NCBI RefSeq assembly: GCF_010994755.1
Contig: NZ_WHSB02000009.1
Coordinates: forward strand, 62,001 to 126,000
DNA: 64,000 nt
DNA from: Shinella lacus
GTDB lineage: Bacteria > Pseudomonadota > Alphaproteobacteria > Rhizobiales > Rhizobiaceae
Direction: 5' to 3'
Numbering within the stretch: the first letter of the stretch is position 1; every line of letters starts with the position of its first letter. Of this stretch, positions 25,793 through 35,225 are shown one piece after another. The notes beneath the pieces are model-generated. The model saw only the letters and a list, made by a program, of their open reading frames with translations, did no database searches and had not been told where the DNA came from. A program made the translations under genes and the position numbers.

Positions 25793-26860
25793 TTATTGCG
25801 TGCGCAGGACCTCGTTCCAGCGCGCAATCAGCCGCGCCCGCTTCACCTGGTCGAGATAGACCATGAGGCCCGGGCTCACCGGCACGGGCTTCAGCTGCGC
25901 GCCGAGCAGCGCGCTCATCGTGCGCGCCGTGTTGGAACCGGAGACCTCCGGGCTGACGGCGGCGATCTGCAATTCGCGCGCCATGATCGTCTGGCCCTCC
26001 TTCGACATGAAGAAGGCGAGGTAGCGCCGGCCGAGCTCGGGGGACGCCGCCGCCTGCGGCACGAGGCCGATGCGCGACATGACGACGGTATAGTCCTTCG
26101 GCAGCACGATGCCGACATCCGGATGGCGCGACGCCCAGTCCGCCGCGTAGGAGCCGAGAATGTTGTAGCCGAGCACGAAACGCCCGTCGGCGACGCGCTC
26201 CAGGATCGCCGAACTCGTCGAATAGAGTTTCACCCCGGCTGCGCCCATTGCCTGGATCACCGTCCAGATATCGCCGAACTGCTCCTGGTCGCGCGCCATG
26301 AAGAGGAAGCCGACGCCGGAACGCTCGATGTCATAGGTGCCGATGCGGCCATAGACCTTCTCGCCCTGGCGCTTCAGGTATTCGACGAATTCGGCACGCG
26401 ATGCCGGCGGCTTCTCGTCCTTGAAGCTCGGCTTGTGGTAGACGAAGACGGCGGGCTCGAAGGTCAGCGCATAGGCGGTGTTGCGCCAGTTCGCCCATTG
26501 CGGCCAGCGGTCGCTCATCGGCAGGTCGCTGCGCTGGGCGTAACCGTCATTGCTGAGCTTCACCTGCAGGTCCATCGCCGAGGAGAAGGCGAAGTCGGCG
26601 GTCTTCTGGCCGGCATCCGTCTCGCGCACGATGCGGTCGTGCACCTCGCCGGTCAGCATCTCGTCATAGCGCACCGCGACGTCGGGGTTGGCCTCCTGGA
26701 ACCCCTTGATCATCGGCCGGGCGAGCGGCTCGTCGAGCGAGGAATAGACGACGAGCACCGGCGCATCCGCATTGCCGTCATGCGCCGGAAAGAAGGTCGG
26801 CTCGGCAAGAGCGGAAAGGGGGGCCGCAAGCAGCGCAAGAAGGGTGAGGACAAGACGCAT
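25793..26860 (-). CDS. Extracellular solute-binding protein, family 1 (Fe3+/PgtC-like), orphan
   Basis: 355 residues from the ATG at 26860; residues 1-19 (MRLVLTLLALLAAPLSALA) are a signal peptide. The body has the layout of periplasmic ABC binding proteins of the iron/phosphoglycerate type (VVYSSLDEPLARPMIKGF near the start, YDEML, LGYNILGSYA, AAASPELGRRYLAFFMS near the end). No permease or ATPase gene is beside it. It is divergent from tctDE across 79 bases, so it may act as a periplasmic partner sensing ligand for the kinase, as PgtC does with PgtB; this is inference. Confidence 0.82.
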   Translation of the reverse strand: MRLVLTLLALLAAPLSALAEPTFFPAHDGNADAPVLVVYSSLDEPLARPMIKGFQEANPDVAVRYDEMLTGEVHDRIVRETDAGQKTADFAFSSAMDLQVKLSNDGYAQRSDLPMSDRWPQWANWRNTAYALTFEPAVFVYHKPSFKDEKPPASRAEFVEYLKRQGEKVYGRIGTYDIERSGVGFLFMARDQEQFGDIWTVIQAMGAAGVKLYSTSSAILERVADGRFVLGYNILGSYAADWASRHPDVGIVLPKDYTVVMSRIGLVPQAAASPELGRRYLAFFMSKEGQTIMARELQIAAVSPEVSGSNTARTMSALLGAQLKPVPVSPGLMVYLDQVKRARLIARWNEVLRTQ

Positions 26861-26939
26861 GAGATGACCTTGCCAAAGCGGACGCCCGTTCACAAGTGCA
26901 CCCGCCGCCGTTAGACTTGGCGCAGGAGGACGAAACGAC

Positions 26940-27614
26940 GTGCGCATTCTACTGGTCGAGGACAACGAAGCGCTCGCGGATGGCCTGTCCGCTATCCTCA
27001 AGGGCACCGGCCATGCCGTGGACGTGGTGCGCGACGGCGCGTCGGCGGACGCGGCAATCGCATCGGAAAACTTCGACCTCGTCATTCTCGACCTGACGCT
27101 GCCGGAAATGGACGGCCTCGATGTGCTGCGCGCCATGCGCGCCCGGAAAGACAAGGCATCCGTGTTGATCCTGACCGCGCGCGGCGCCCCGGAGGAGCGG
27201 GTGCGCGGCCTCGATCTCGGCGCGGACGACTACATGATCAAACCCTTCGACATTTCGGAATTCGAGGCGCGGGTGCGCATGCTGCTGCGCCGCCAGGCGG
27301 GCCTGCGATCCTCGGCGATCACCTATGGCGGCGTGGCGCTCGACCTCAATTCGCGCACCTTCTCCGCCGAGGGTGCGCCGCTCGACATCCCGGCCCGCGA
27401 GCTCGGCCTGCTCGAAATCCTCTTCATGCGCGCCGGAAAGGTGGTGGCCAAGGAGGCGATCATGCAATCGCTCGCCGCCTTCGACGACGATCTTTCCGCC
27501 AATGCCATCGAACAATATGTCAGTCGGCTTCGCAAACGCCTCGCGCCGCACGGCCTGACGGTGCGCACCGCCCGCGGCATCGGCTACTACCTCGACAAGG
27601 CGCCCGCCGCTTGA
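26940..27614 (+). CDS. tctD: OmpR-family response regulator (TctD-like)
   Basis: 224 residues, GTG start at 26940 with AGGAGG 10 bases upstream. Receiver domain at 1-115: acidic pocket E7-D8, phospho-acceptor D51 in VILDLTLPEMDG, and the conserved lysine in YMIKPFD. A winged-helix output domain follows (about 125-222), ending VRTARGIGYYLDK. The pairing with the downstream kinase and the nearby tctCBA genes supports a TctD-like role in controlling tricarboxylate uptake. Its stop overlaps the kinase start (TTGA). Confidence 0.93.
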   Translation: MRILLVEDNEALADGLSAILKGTGHAVDVVRDGASADAAIASENFDLVILDLTLPEMDGLDVLRAMRARKDKASVLILTARGAPEERVRGLDLGADDYMIKPFDISEFEARVRMLLRRQAGLRSSAITYGGVALDLNSRTFSAEGAPLDIPARELGLLEILFMRAGKVVAKEAIMQSLAAFDDDLSANAIEQYVSRLRKRLAPHGLTVRTARGIGYYLDKAPAA

Positions 27615-29002
27615 CCCTCTTCCCGGCCTCCTCGCTCCGCCGGCGCCTGCTCCTATGGCTGCTCGTCTCGACGGCAGTGATCGGCATCGTCGCGCTCATC
27701 GACACGTATCGCGAGGCGGTGAAGACCGCCAACACCGTCTCCGACCGCGTGCTCGCCGGCTCCGCGCTCGCCATTGCCGAACGCGTCGTGGTGACGGAGA
27801 ACGGCAGCCTGGAGGTCGACATCCCCTATGTCGCGCTGGAAATGCTGACGTCTGCCGCGCAGGACCGCGTCTTCTACCGCGTCGACGGGCCGCCCGGCCA
27901 GTTCATCACCGGTTACCAGACCCTGCCGACCATCCCGGACATGCAGGGCCAGTCGATCGGCTTCGAGGACGCAACCTTCCGCGGCGAGCCGATCCGCATC
28001 GCCGTGCTGCAACGCTCGGCCTCCACCGGCATCAACTCCGTGCCCTTCGCCGTCACGGTGGCGGAAACCACCATCGCGCGCCGGCAGCTGGCCCAGGCCA
28101 TCCTGCTGCGCTCGGCGCTGCGCCTCGCCTTCATGATCGCCGGCGCCGCCACCATCGTCTGGATCGCCGTCACCGTGTCGCTGCGCCCGCTCTACCGCCT
28201 CAGCGACGCCATTTCCGAGCGCAATCCGAACGACCTGCACCCGATCGAGCAGCGCGTGCCGAGCGAGGTGCAGGGCGTCGTCGATACGGTCAATTCCTTC
28301 ATGGTGCGCCTGCAATCCGCACTCGATGCGTTGCGCCACTTTTCCGGCAATGCCAGCCACCAGCTGCGCACGCCGCTCGCCATCATCCGCACCCAGCTGG
28401 CGCTCGCCAGCCGGGCCGCGACGCTGGAGGAGGCACAGGATGCCGCCCGCAAGGGCGATGCCGCCGTGGCCCATGCCGAACGCATCCTCGCCCAGCTCCT
28501 GCTGATGGCGAAAATCGACGCCGCCGGCTCGAACGAGCCGCAAAAGCCGCCGCCGATCGACATCGCGGCCCTCGCCCAGCAGCTTACCGCCGACCGCGTG
28601 CCGGCCGCCGCCGAGGCCGGCATCGACCTCGGCTACGAGGGCGAAGGACCGGCGCTCGCCCGCGCCGAGCCGTTGCTCTTCGGCGAACTGCTGCGAAACC
28701 TCATGGAAAACGCCATCGCCTATGCCGGCCGCGGCGCGGAGGTGACGGTCAGCGTGCGCGAGGCCGCGGATGCCGTGCTGCTCACCGTGGAGGACAACGG
28801 GCCCGGCATCGCGCCTGAGCGCCGCGGCCTCGTGCGCCAGCGCTTTTCGCGCGGCGAACACCGTGATGCGCCCGGCATGGGCCTCGGCCTGCCGATCGTC
28901 GAGGAGATCGCGGCGCTGTTCGATGCGTCGATGGTGCTCGACGACGGCGCGGACGGTCGGGGCCTCAAGGTGACGATCCGCTTTCCGGCAACGAACCTTT
29001 AG
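27611..29002 (+). CDS. tctE: Sensor histidine kinase (TctE-like)
   Basis: 463 residues, TTG start overlapping the tctD stop by 4 bases. Membrane segments at about 13-30 and 168-190 bound a periplasmic sensor domain of about 135 residues (2CSK_N/TctE-type). HAMP-like linker follows, then the phospho-accepting H250 in NASHQLRTPLAIIRTQ, and the ATPase domain with NLMENAIAYAG and DNGPGI. Autophosphorylates and passes phosphate to TctD. Its TAG stop overlaps the stop of the convergent LysE gene, leaving no room for a terminator. Confidence 0.93.
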   Translation: MTLFPASSLRRRLLLWLLVSTAVIGIVALIDTYREAVKTANTVSDRVLAGSALAIAERVVVTENGSLEVDIPYVALEMLTSAAQDRVFYRVDGPPGQFITGYQTLPTIPDMQGQSIGFEDATFRGEPIRIAVLQRSASTGINSVPFAVTVAETTIARRQLAQAILLRSALRLAFMIAGAATIVWIAVTVSLRPLYRLSDAISERNPNDLHPIEQRVPSEVQGVVDTVNSFMVRLQSALDALRHFSGNASHQLRTPLAIIRTQLALASRAATLEEAQDAARKGDAAVAHAERILAQLLLMAKIDAAGSNEPQKPPPIDIAALAQQLTADRVPAAAEAGIDLGYEGEGPALARAEPLLFGELLRNLMENAIAYAGRGAEVTVSVREAADAVLLTVEDNGPGIAPERRGLVRQRFSRGEHRDAPGMGLGLPIVEEIAALFDASMVLDDGADGRGLKVTIRFPATNL

Positions 29003-29640
29003 GGCCGGCGCCAGCCGAGAAGGCCCGGCGCCGCGTGCCAGACCGCCTGCACGGCAAACCCCATGAAGAGCAGGCCGGACATGCGCACGATCGCCAGTTC
29101 ATGGCGGCGGTAGAAGCGGCGCACCAGGCTGGCGCCGATGATCGCGACCATGATGACATCCGCCAGCACAAAGCCGAAGAACGAGACGGCGAGCAGGGCC
29201 GGCAGGGCATCGAAATCGAGCGCATTCGAGGAGCTGGCGAGCAGCGCCGTGAAGGTCGCGAGCGCCACCGGATAACCCTTCGGATTGGTGAGGCCGAAGA
29301 TCAGCCCACGACGCAGCGGCCGCTCGACCGTCATCAGCGCGGCGCCGTCGGTGCGCGGCCGTGCCCGAAGCGCCGACCAGCCGATCCAGGCGAGGTAGAA
29401 GCCGCAGAGCAGCCCCAGCACGTCGAACACCATCGTGCCGATCGTCTTGGCGCCGACGATCGCAACCAGCGCCAGCGACGACCAGATGAGATCGCCGACA
29501 AGATGCCCGCCCATGAAAAGCGCGCCCGCCTTGCGCCCCTGCCCGGCGCCGATGCCGAGAAGGGCGAGGAAGGCCGGCCCGGGGATGAGCACGTAAAGCA
29601 GGGCAGCTATGAAAGCGCCGAACAGCATCGAACCGGTCAT
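28999..29640 (-). CDS. LysE/RhtB family translocator
   Basis: 213 residues, about six hydrophobic segments. The N-terminal signature IPGPAFLALLGIGAGQGRKAG (PGPxxL...GxxxGrkaG; first half shown as IPGPAFLALLGIG) and the central GLTNPKGYPVALATF identify the amino-acid/metabolite exporter family. Start ATG at 29640. Substrate unknown. Its 3' end overlaps the 3' end of tctE by 4 bases on the opposite strand. Confidence 0.9.
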   Translation of the reverse strand: MTGSMLFGAFIAALLYVLIPGPAFLALLGIGAGQGRKAGALFMGGHLVGDLIWSSLALVAIVGAKTIGTMVFDVLGLLCGFYLAWIGWSALRARPRTDGAALMTVERPLRRGLIFGLTNPKGYPVALATFTALLASSSNALDFDALPALLAVSFFGFVLADVIMVAIIGASLVRRFYRRHELAIVRMSGLLFMGFAVQAVWHAAPGLLGWRRP

Positions 29641-29781
29641 GCGAAAATCCCCTTGAATCTCCAGGCACTTCAGTCTGCGTCGCGCCTTTCGTCAAGATCG
29701 GCTGCCCAGGAATTTGTCATTTCGCAAGGCAGCCATGCATTGCGGCCGGGGCTGGGCTGTTGTCCGCCGCGACAATGCATA

Positions 29782-29796
29782 GTAAGTTAAACTTAC
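29782..29796. promoter_or_regulatory. Perfect palindrome, probable MarR operator
   Basis: GTAAGTT-A-AACTTAC, a 15-bp perfect palindrome, ends 18 bases before the MarR gene start, in an AT-rich stretch likely to carry the promoter. MarR-type repressors bind palindromes of about this size and usually control their own operon, here MarR plus a drug efflux pump. Confidence 0.65.
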
Positions 29797-29814
29797 AATA
29801 GCCAGAAAGCGATC

Positions 29815-30300
29815 ATGTCCCCTCGTCCCGATCCCGACGCCCTCGGTTTCGTCCTTATTGACGTTGCCCGTATGTTGCGCAGTGCCTTCGAGCGCCGCAT
29901 CGCCACCGCCGGCCTCGGCCTCACGCCCGGAGAGGCGCGCACCCTCGTGCGCATCGCGACGCTGGAGGGCAGCCGCCAACTCGACATCGCCCAGCGCATG
30001 GGCATCGAGCCGATGACGCTCTCCACCTATCTCGACCGGTTGCAGAGCCTCGGCTTCATCGAGCGCCGCCCGGACCCGGCCGACCGCCGCGCCAAGCTGA
30101 TCTTCACCACGCCGACCGCCGGCGAGCCCATCGCCAATATCCGCATCGAGCAGATCGAGCTGATGCAGCATGTGACGAGCGGCATCGGCGAGGCGGAACT
30201 CGACATCATGCGCGGCCAGCTAAAGCGGCTGCGGGCCAATCTGGTGGCGCTGGAGGAAGACAGTTCCGCGCTGGCGCTCGTCAAGGAACCGATCCTGTGA
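29815..30300 (+). CDS. MarR family transcriptional regulator
   Basis: 161 residues. Winged helix-turn-helix in the middle: TPGEARTLVRIATLEGSRQL, DIAQRMGIEPMTLSTYLDRL (recognition helix) and the wing GFIERRPDPADRRAKLIFTT, which is the classic MarR DRRAK signature. Flanking helices form the dimer interface. The last bases GTGA overlap the start of the efflux gene, so the two are translationally coupled; ligand-relieved repression of the pump is the likely circuit. Confidence 0.93.
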   Translation: MSPRPDPDALGFVLIDVARMLRSAFERRIATAGLGLTPGEARTLVRIATLEGSRQLDIAQRMGIEPMTLSTYLDRLQSLGFIERRPDPADRRAKLIFTTPTAGEPIANIRIEQIELMQHVTSGIGEAELDIMRGQLKRLRANLVALEEDSSALALVKEPIL

Positions 30301-31514
30301 CTGCGCCACGCATGAGCGAACGGCGCACGAGCATCATCGCCGCCTTCCTCGTGGCCCTCGGCCCCGTCTCCATGGCGCTCTACACGCCGGCCATGCCGGA
30401 GCTGGTGCACGCCTTCACCTCGACGGAATCCGCAATCAAGCTGACGCTCTCGGTCTATTTCGCCGGCTTCGCGCTGTCGCAGCTCGTCTCCGGCACCATG
30501 TCGGACGTGCTCGGCCGCCGCAAGACGACGCTGATCTTCATGGTCATCTACCTCGCCGGCAGCCTGATGGCCGCCTTCGCGCCCAGCGTCGACGTGCTGC
30601 TGGCCGGTCGCCTCATCCAGGGCATCGGCGCCTCCGTCGGCATGACCGTCGCGCGCGCCATCGTGCGCGACCAGTTCACCGGCACCGAGGCGGCCCGCAT
30701 CATGAACATGGTCGGCATGATGCTCGCCATCGGCCCCGCCGTCTCGCCGACGCTCGGCGGCTTCGCGCTCGGCCTGTTCGGCTGGCAGTCGATCTTCTTC
30801 CTGATGGTCGGCTTCGCGCTCATCGCCTGCGGCGCCGTTTATGGCTTCATGGCAGAAACCACCGTGCCGGACCGGGCCAAGGGCCATATCGGCCCCATCC
30901 TGCGCGGCTATCGCGAGCTTGCGACGAGCAGCCGCTTCGTCTCCGCCACGCTCGTCATGGCGGGTGCCGTCGGCGCGCTCTACGGCCAGGCGACCATGCT
31001 GCCCTTCGTGCTGATCGGCAAGGTCGGCCTGACGCCCACCCAGTTCGGCGTCGGCATGCTCATGCAGTCGGGCTTCTTCTTCGCCGGCACGATCTGCGTG
31101 CGCGTTCTCATGCGCAGCACGGCGCCGGCCCGCCTCGTCTTCCCCGGCCTCTGCTTCATCGGCATTGCCAGCATCCTGATCGCCGGCACCTCGCACCTGA
31201 TGGTGCCGAGCTTCCTCAGCGTCATGGGGCCTGTCGGCATCTACGCCTTCGGCATCGCTTTCGTCATGCCCTACATGATGACCGCCGCGATGGAGCCCTT
31301 CCCGCACATTGCCGGCTCGGCCTCGGCCGCCATGGGTTTCATCCAGATGGGCGCCGGCTTCATCGCCGGCCTCGTCGCCGCCGTCATCGGCCTTCCCCTC
31401 TTCGCCTTCGGCACCATCATCCCGGTCATGGGCCTCATGGCCCTGCTCGCCTACGCCTGGTATCGCGCCGTCTGCCTGCGCGACGGCCAGCTCGCGACGG
31501 AACCGGCTGAATAA
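30297..31514 (+). CDS. MFS multidrug efflux transporter, Bcr/CflA family
   Basis: 405 residues, twelve predicted membrane segments. DHA1/Bcr-CflA hallmarks include PAMPELVHAFTSTESAIKLTL in the first loop (PAMPEL...), GTMSDVLGRRKTTL (motif A at about 60-75) and RLIQGIGASVGMTVARAIVRD in helix 4-5 (GxGxxxGxxxxRAIVRD). Proton-driven export of drugs or related compounds. GTG start at 30297 overlaps the MarR stop by 4 bases. Confidence 0.92.
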   Translation: MTAPRMSERRTSIIAAFLVALGPVSMALYTPAMPELVHAFTSTESAIKLTLSVYFAGFALSQLVSGTMSDVLGRRKTTLIFMVIYLAGSLMAAFAPSVDVLLAGRLIQGIGASVGMTVARAIVRDQFTGTEAARIMNMVGMMLAIGPAVSPTLGGFALGLFGWQSIFFLMVGFALIACGAVYGFMAETTVPDRAKGHIGPILRGYRELATSSRFVSATLVMAGAVGALYGQATMLPFVLIGKVGLTPTQFGVGMLMQSGFFFAGTICVRVLMRSTAPARLVFPGLCFIGIASILIAGTSHLMVPSFLSVMGPVGIYAFGIAFVMPYMMTAAMEPFPHIAGSASAAMGFIQMGAGFIAGLVAAVIGLPLFAFGTIIPVMGLMALLAYAWYRAVCLRDGQLATEPAE

Positions 31515-31515
31515 C

Positions 31516-31551
31516 AAAAGGCCCGCTACCGTCCCCGGCAGCGGGCCTTTT
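31516..31551. terminator. Bidirectional terminator between the MFS gene and argG
   Basis: Inverted repeat AAAAGGCCCGCT (31516-31527) / AGCGGGCCTTTT (31540-31551), 12-bp stem, with T-tracts in both directions between convergent genes. Confidence 0.88.
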
Positions 31552-31569
31552 CGTTGATTGCTCGTCCGA

Positions 31570-32793
31570 TCAGCCGCGGCGGTTGCGGGCGGCGAGCGTG
31601 CGCAGGCGCAGCGCGTTCAGCTTGATGAAGCCAGCGGCGTCCTTCTGGTCGTAGGCGCCCTGGTCGTCCTCGAAGGTGACGAGCTTGTCGGAATAGAGCG
31701 ACTTCGGCGATTCACGGCCGGTAACCATGACATTGCCTTTGTAGAGCTTCAGCGTCACTTCACCCTCGACATGCTCCTGGCTCCGGTCGATCAGCGCCTG
31801 CAACATCTCGCGCTCCGGCGAGAACCAGAAGCCGTAATAGATAAGCTCCGCATACCGCGGCATCAGGTCGTCCTTGAGGTGGGCGGCACCCCGGTCGAGC
31901 GTGATCGACTCGATCGCGCGGTGCGCGGCCAGCAGGATCGTGCCGCCGGGCGTCTCGTAGACGCCGCGCGACTTCATGCCGACGAAGCGGTTTTCCACGA
32001 GGTCGAGGCGGCCGATGCCGTTGTCGCGGCCATAGTTGTTGAGCGTCGCCAGCAGGGTGGCCGGCGACATGCGCACGCCGTTGATCGAGACGGCATCGCC
32101 GCGCTCGAAGCCGACCTTGATCGTGGTCGCCTTGTCGGGAGCCGCTTCCGGCGAAATGGTGCGCATGTGCACATATTCCGGCGCTTCCACGGCCGGATCT
32201 TCCAGCACCTTGCCCTCGGAAGAGGAGTGCAGCAGGTTCGCATCGACGGAGAACGGCGCTTCGCCCTTCTTGTCCTTGGCGACCGGAATCTGGTGCTGCT
32301 CGGCGAATTCGAGCAGGTGCGTGCGGCTCTTGAACGACCAGTCGCGCCACGGCGCGATGATCTTGATATCCGGGTTCAGCGCATAGGCCGAAAGCTCGAA
32401 GCGGACCTGGTCGTTGCCCTTGCCGGTCGCGCCATGCGCGATGGCATCGGCACCGGTCTTGGCGGCGATCTCGATCAGGTGCTTGGAGATCAGCGGACGG
32501 GCGATCGAGGTGCCGAGCAGGTAGACGCCCTCATAGACCGCATTGGCACGGAACATCGGGAAGACGAAATCGCGCACGAATTCCTCGCGCACGTCCTCGA
32601 TGAAGATCTCCTTGATGCCGAGCATCTCGGCTTTCTTGCGCGCCGGCTCCAGCTCTTCGCCCTGGCCGAGGTCGGCCGTAAACGTCACGACCTCAGCGTT
32701 GAGTTCAGTCTGAAGCCACTTCAGGATGATCGAGGTATCGAGGCCGCCGGAATAGGCGAGCACGACTTTCTTCACGTCTTTGTATGATGCCAT
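31570..32793 (-). CDS. argG: Argininosuccinate synthase
   Basis: Joins citrulline and aspartate with ATP in arginine synthesis. 407 residues from the ATG at 32793 ([20 protein letters not shown]); the open frame extends far upstream over the divergent gene but without similarity. The ATP pyrophosphatase P-loop [10 protein letters not shown] is at about residues 13-22, followed by [10 protein letters not shown], and the C-terminal multimerisation helix. Stand-alone gene with its own terminator. Confidence 0.97.
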   Translation of the reverse strand: MASYKDVKKVVLAYSGGLDTSIILKWLQTELNAEVVTFTADLGQGEELEPARKKAEMLGIKEIFIEDVREEFVRDFVFPMFRANAVYEGVYLLGTSIARPLISKHLIEIAAKTGADAIAHGATGKGNDQVRFELSAYALNPDIKIIAPWRDWSFKSRTHLLEFAEQHQIPVAKDKKGEAPFSVDANLLHSSSEGKVLEDPAVEAPEYVHMRTISPEAAPDKATTIKVGFERGDAVSINGVRMSPATLLATLNNYGRDNGIGRLDLVENRFVGMKSRGVYETPGGTILLAAHRAIESITLDRGAAHLKDDLMPRYAELIYYGFWFSPEREMLQALIDRSQEHVEGEVTLKLYKGNVMVTGRESPKSLYSDKLVTFEDDQGAYDQKDAAGFIKLNALRLRTLAARNRRG

Positions 32794-32976
32794 GATGATG
32801 AGGTCCGTTGCATGGAAAGGAACTGCGGCAACCCGCAAGGCCCGGTGTCGCGGCACTTTTAGCGAGATTGGCGCGTGACGCAAGGGTGGCGCCCGACGCG
32901 TCGTGACGCAAGCCAAATTTGACAGCGCGCCATCGCAACCCATATTCGCCTCAGTGAACCATGGAAGGGGTGACCC

Positions 32977-33828
32977 ATGACGAACATCCAAGACATCATC
33001 CAGGAGTCCAATGTCGCCGTCATCACCGGCGGCGCTTCCGGTATCGGGCTGGCCGCTGCCCGGCGCTTCGCCGAGGCCGGCATGTGCGTCGCCATCGCCG
33101 ATCTCGACGCCGACCGGCTGGGTGAGGCGCGCGCCGAACTGGAAGCCATTGCCGGCGAGGCGAATGTCATGGCGGTGGAGACGAACGTCGCGCACCGCCA
33201 TGAGCTGGAGGCGCTGGAACGCGCCGTTCTCCAGCGCTTCGGGCGCGTGCATGTGCTGATGAACAATGCCGGCATCCAGCCGGGCACGTCGATCTTCAGC
33301 GCCGAGGCGAACTGGGACCATATCCTCACCGTCAACCTGATGGGCGTGATCCACGGCACGCAGACCTTCGGCCCCAACATGCTGGCCCATGGCGAGCCGG
33401 GTCTCATCATCAATACCGGCTCCAAGCAGGGCATCACCACGCCGCCCGGCAACCCCGCCTATAATGTCTCCAAGGCCGGCGTGAAAGTCTTCACCGAGGC
33501 GCTCCAGCACGAACTGCGCAACACCGAGGGCGCAAAGATCTCCGCCCACCTGCTGATCCCCGGCTTCGTCTTCACCGGCCTCACCAAGGGCGACCGCACG
33601 GAAAAGCCGGATGCCGCCTGGACGGCGGCGCAGACCGTCGACTTCATGATGGACAGCCTGGAGCGCGGCGATTTCTACATCCTTTGCCCCGACAATGACG
33701 TGCCCCGTGCGCTCGACGAGCGCCGCATGGCCTGGGCGATCGGCGATGTCATCGAAAACCGCCCGCCGCTCTCGCGCTGGCACAAGGACTATGCAGAGCC
33801 TTTCAGGGCGTTCGTCGAGGGCGAATAA
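32977..33828 (+). CDS. Short-chain dehydrogenase/reductase
   Basis: 283 residues. Cofactor motif TGGASGIG at 17-24, NNAG at 96-99, catalytic S149, Y162 and K166 (YNVSK), all as in classical SDRs. The acidic residues after the second strand (ADLDADR, about 41-47) favour NAD(H) over NADP(H). Substrate unknown. Divergent from argG over 183 bases, where CGTGACGCAAG occurs twice (32874 and 32902). RBS AAGGGG lies about 6 bases before the ATG. Confidence 0.92.
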   Translation: MTNIQDIIQESNVAVITGGASGIGLAAARRFAEAGMCVAIADLDADRLGEARAELEAIAGEANVMAVETNVAHRHELEALERAVLQRFGRVHVLMNNAGIQPGTSIFSAEANWDHILTVNLMGVIHGTQTFGPNMLAHGEPGLIINTGSKQGITTPPGNPAYNVSKAGVKVFTEALQHELRNTEGAKISAHLLIPGFVFTGLTKGDRTEKPDAAWTAAQTVDFMMDSLERGDFYILCPDNDVPRALDERRMAWAIGDVIENRPPLSRWHKDYAEPFRAFVEGE

Positions 33829-33912
33829 CGCCCATCACAAAGCTTGATTGGTATTTTGCCGGAAGCCGGACTAGGGATTTCGCATCCCCTCCGGCTTTCG
33901 AGACGCACCCTC

Positions 33913-34554
33913 ATGGATGTCCTGCCCACTCTCCCGACGCTTCTCGCCTTCACGGCCGCGAGCCTGCTTCTCGCCGCCACGCCCGGCCCGGACATGACGC
34001 TCTCGATCAGCCGGGCGCTGTCGCAGGGCCGCGGCCCGGCGCTCTTCGTGGTGGTCGGCACCAGCCTCGGCATCGTGGTGCACACGCTGCTCGTCGCCTT
34101 CGGCATTTCGGCGCTCATCACAGCCTCGCCGACCGCCTTCATGATCCTGAAGACCGGCGGTGCCGCCTATCTGCTCTGGCTCGCCATCCAGGCAATCCGC
34201 TACGGCTCGAATTTTTCGGTCAAGACCGCCGCCGGCCCGCGGGGCACCGCATTCTCGAACATTTCCAGCGGCTTCTGGGTGAACCTGCTCAACCCGAAGG
34301 TCATCATCTTCTTCATGACCTTCCTGCCGCAGTTCATCTCGGCCGGCGATCCGGATGTCACCGGCAAGCTGATCTTCCTCGGCCTGTTCTTCATCGTCGT
34401 CGGCATTCCGGTCAACATCCTCGTGATCTTCGCCGCCGACCGGCTCTCGACCTGGCTCCAGCGGAACCCGAAGGTGCTGCGCGGCATCGACTACACCTTC
34501 GCCGGCGTCTTTTCGGTTTTCGCGATGAAGATTTTTCTCACGCAGGCGAAGTGA
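33913..34554 (+). CDS. LysE family translocator
   Basis: 213 residues from the ATG at 33913 (MDVLPTLPTLLAFTAAS); the frame is open 69 bases upstream through non-conserved sequence. Signatures AATPGPDMTLSISRALSQGR (about 18-37) and NLLNPKVIIFFMTFLPQFI near mid-protein place it in the RhtB/LysE exporter family; six hydrophobic segments. Second of three such genes in the window; substrate unknown. Confidence 0.92.
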   Translation: MDVLPTLPTLLAFTAASLLLAATPGPDMTLSISRALSQGRGPALFVVVGTSLGIVVHTLLVAFGISALITASPTAFMILKTGGAAYLLWLAIQAIRYGSNFSVKTAAGPRGTAFSNISSGFWVNLLNPKVIIFFMTFLPQFISAGDPDVTGKLIFLGLFFIVVGIPVNILVIFAADRLSTWLQRNPKVLRGIDYTFAGVFSVFAMKIFLTQAK

Positions 34555-34560
34555 GGGCGG

Positions 34561-35166
34561 TCATACCCCGTAGCGGTAGTGCCCGGTGATCTTGTAGGCA
34601 AAGAGCACATCCTCAAGACGCGCGCCGGCACCGACATTGTGCACGACGAGCGGCCGGGCGCCGTCGGACGAACGCGCATCCGCCACGATCCCGATATGAG
34701 GAAGATTGCCCGGCAGCATCTGCGAGACGATATCGCCCGGCAGATAGTCCGCGCCATCAGCGCTCACCGCCAGTCCCGCACCCGCCCGTTTGAAGAACGT
34801 CTGGAGGTTGGGCACCCGGCGATGATCGATGTTGCGGTCGGTCTTCTTCAGGCCCCAGAGGGCCGGATAGGCGGAGAAGGCCCGCCGCATGTCCTCGTGC
34901 ACCAGCACCTGAAGGTCGATGCCAAGCCCGTCCCGGTACGCCCGGACCAGCACATCCGTGCACACGCCGCGCTCCCTTGGCACGTCGCCGCCGGGATAAT
35001 CGAGCCTCGAATAGGCCGCATCATAGGTCAGCGTGACGCCGACCTGTTTTCGCGCAGCCGCAACGAGCCGATCCGCCGCGGCAGCCTCTGCCCGCAAGAG
35101 AGCCGGCAGGGCGAGCACGAACCCGGAAGACAGGCCACCGGCCAGCAGCGTACGGCGAAACAGCAT
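34561..35166 (-). CDS. DUF1287 family secreted protein (NlpC/P60-like fold suspected)
   Basis: About 201 residues. Of three possible in-frame starts (TTG 35178, ATG 35172, ATG 35166) the last has GGGG at the best spacing and keeps the signal peptide MLFRRTLLAGGLSSGF...ALLRAEA intact. The mature part contains YDAAYSRLDYPGGDVPRERGVCTDV, PGDIV and HIGIV, the conserved Cys, Asp and His pattern of DUF1287, which suggests a periplasmic cysteine amidase-like fold. Function not established. Convergent with the LysE gene. Confidence 0.85.
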   Translation of the reverse strand: MLFRRTLLAGGLSSGFVLALPALLRAEAAAADRLVAAARKQVGVTLTYDAAYSRLDYPGGDVPRERGVCTDVLVRAYRDGLGIDLQVLVHEDMRRAFSAYPALWGLKKTDRNIDHRRVPNLQTFFKRAGAGLAVSADGADYLPGDIVSQMLPGNLPHIGIVADARSSDGARPLVVHNVGAGARLEDVLFAYKITGHYRYGV

Positions 35167-35225
35167 GAACATCCCCAAAATCCGACAGACAAAAGCTGCT
35201 GCCGGATTCGGGCGCTTTGTGGGCG

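Noticed and set aside
32874-32912. Direct repeat CGTGACGCAAG (28-bp spacing) between argG and the SDR gene
   Set aside because: Exact but short and GC-typical, with non-integral helical spacing and no linked regulator; not strong enough for a regulatory call.
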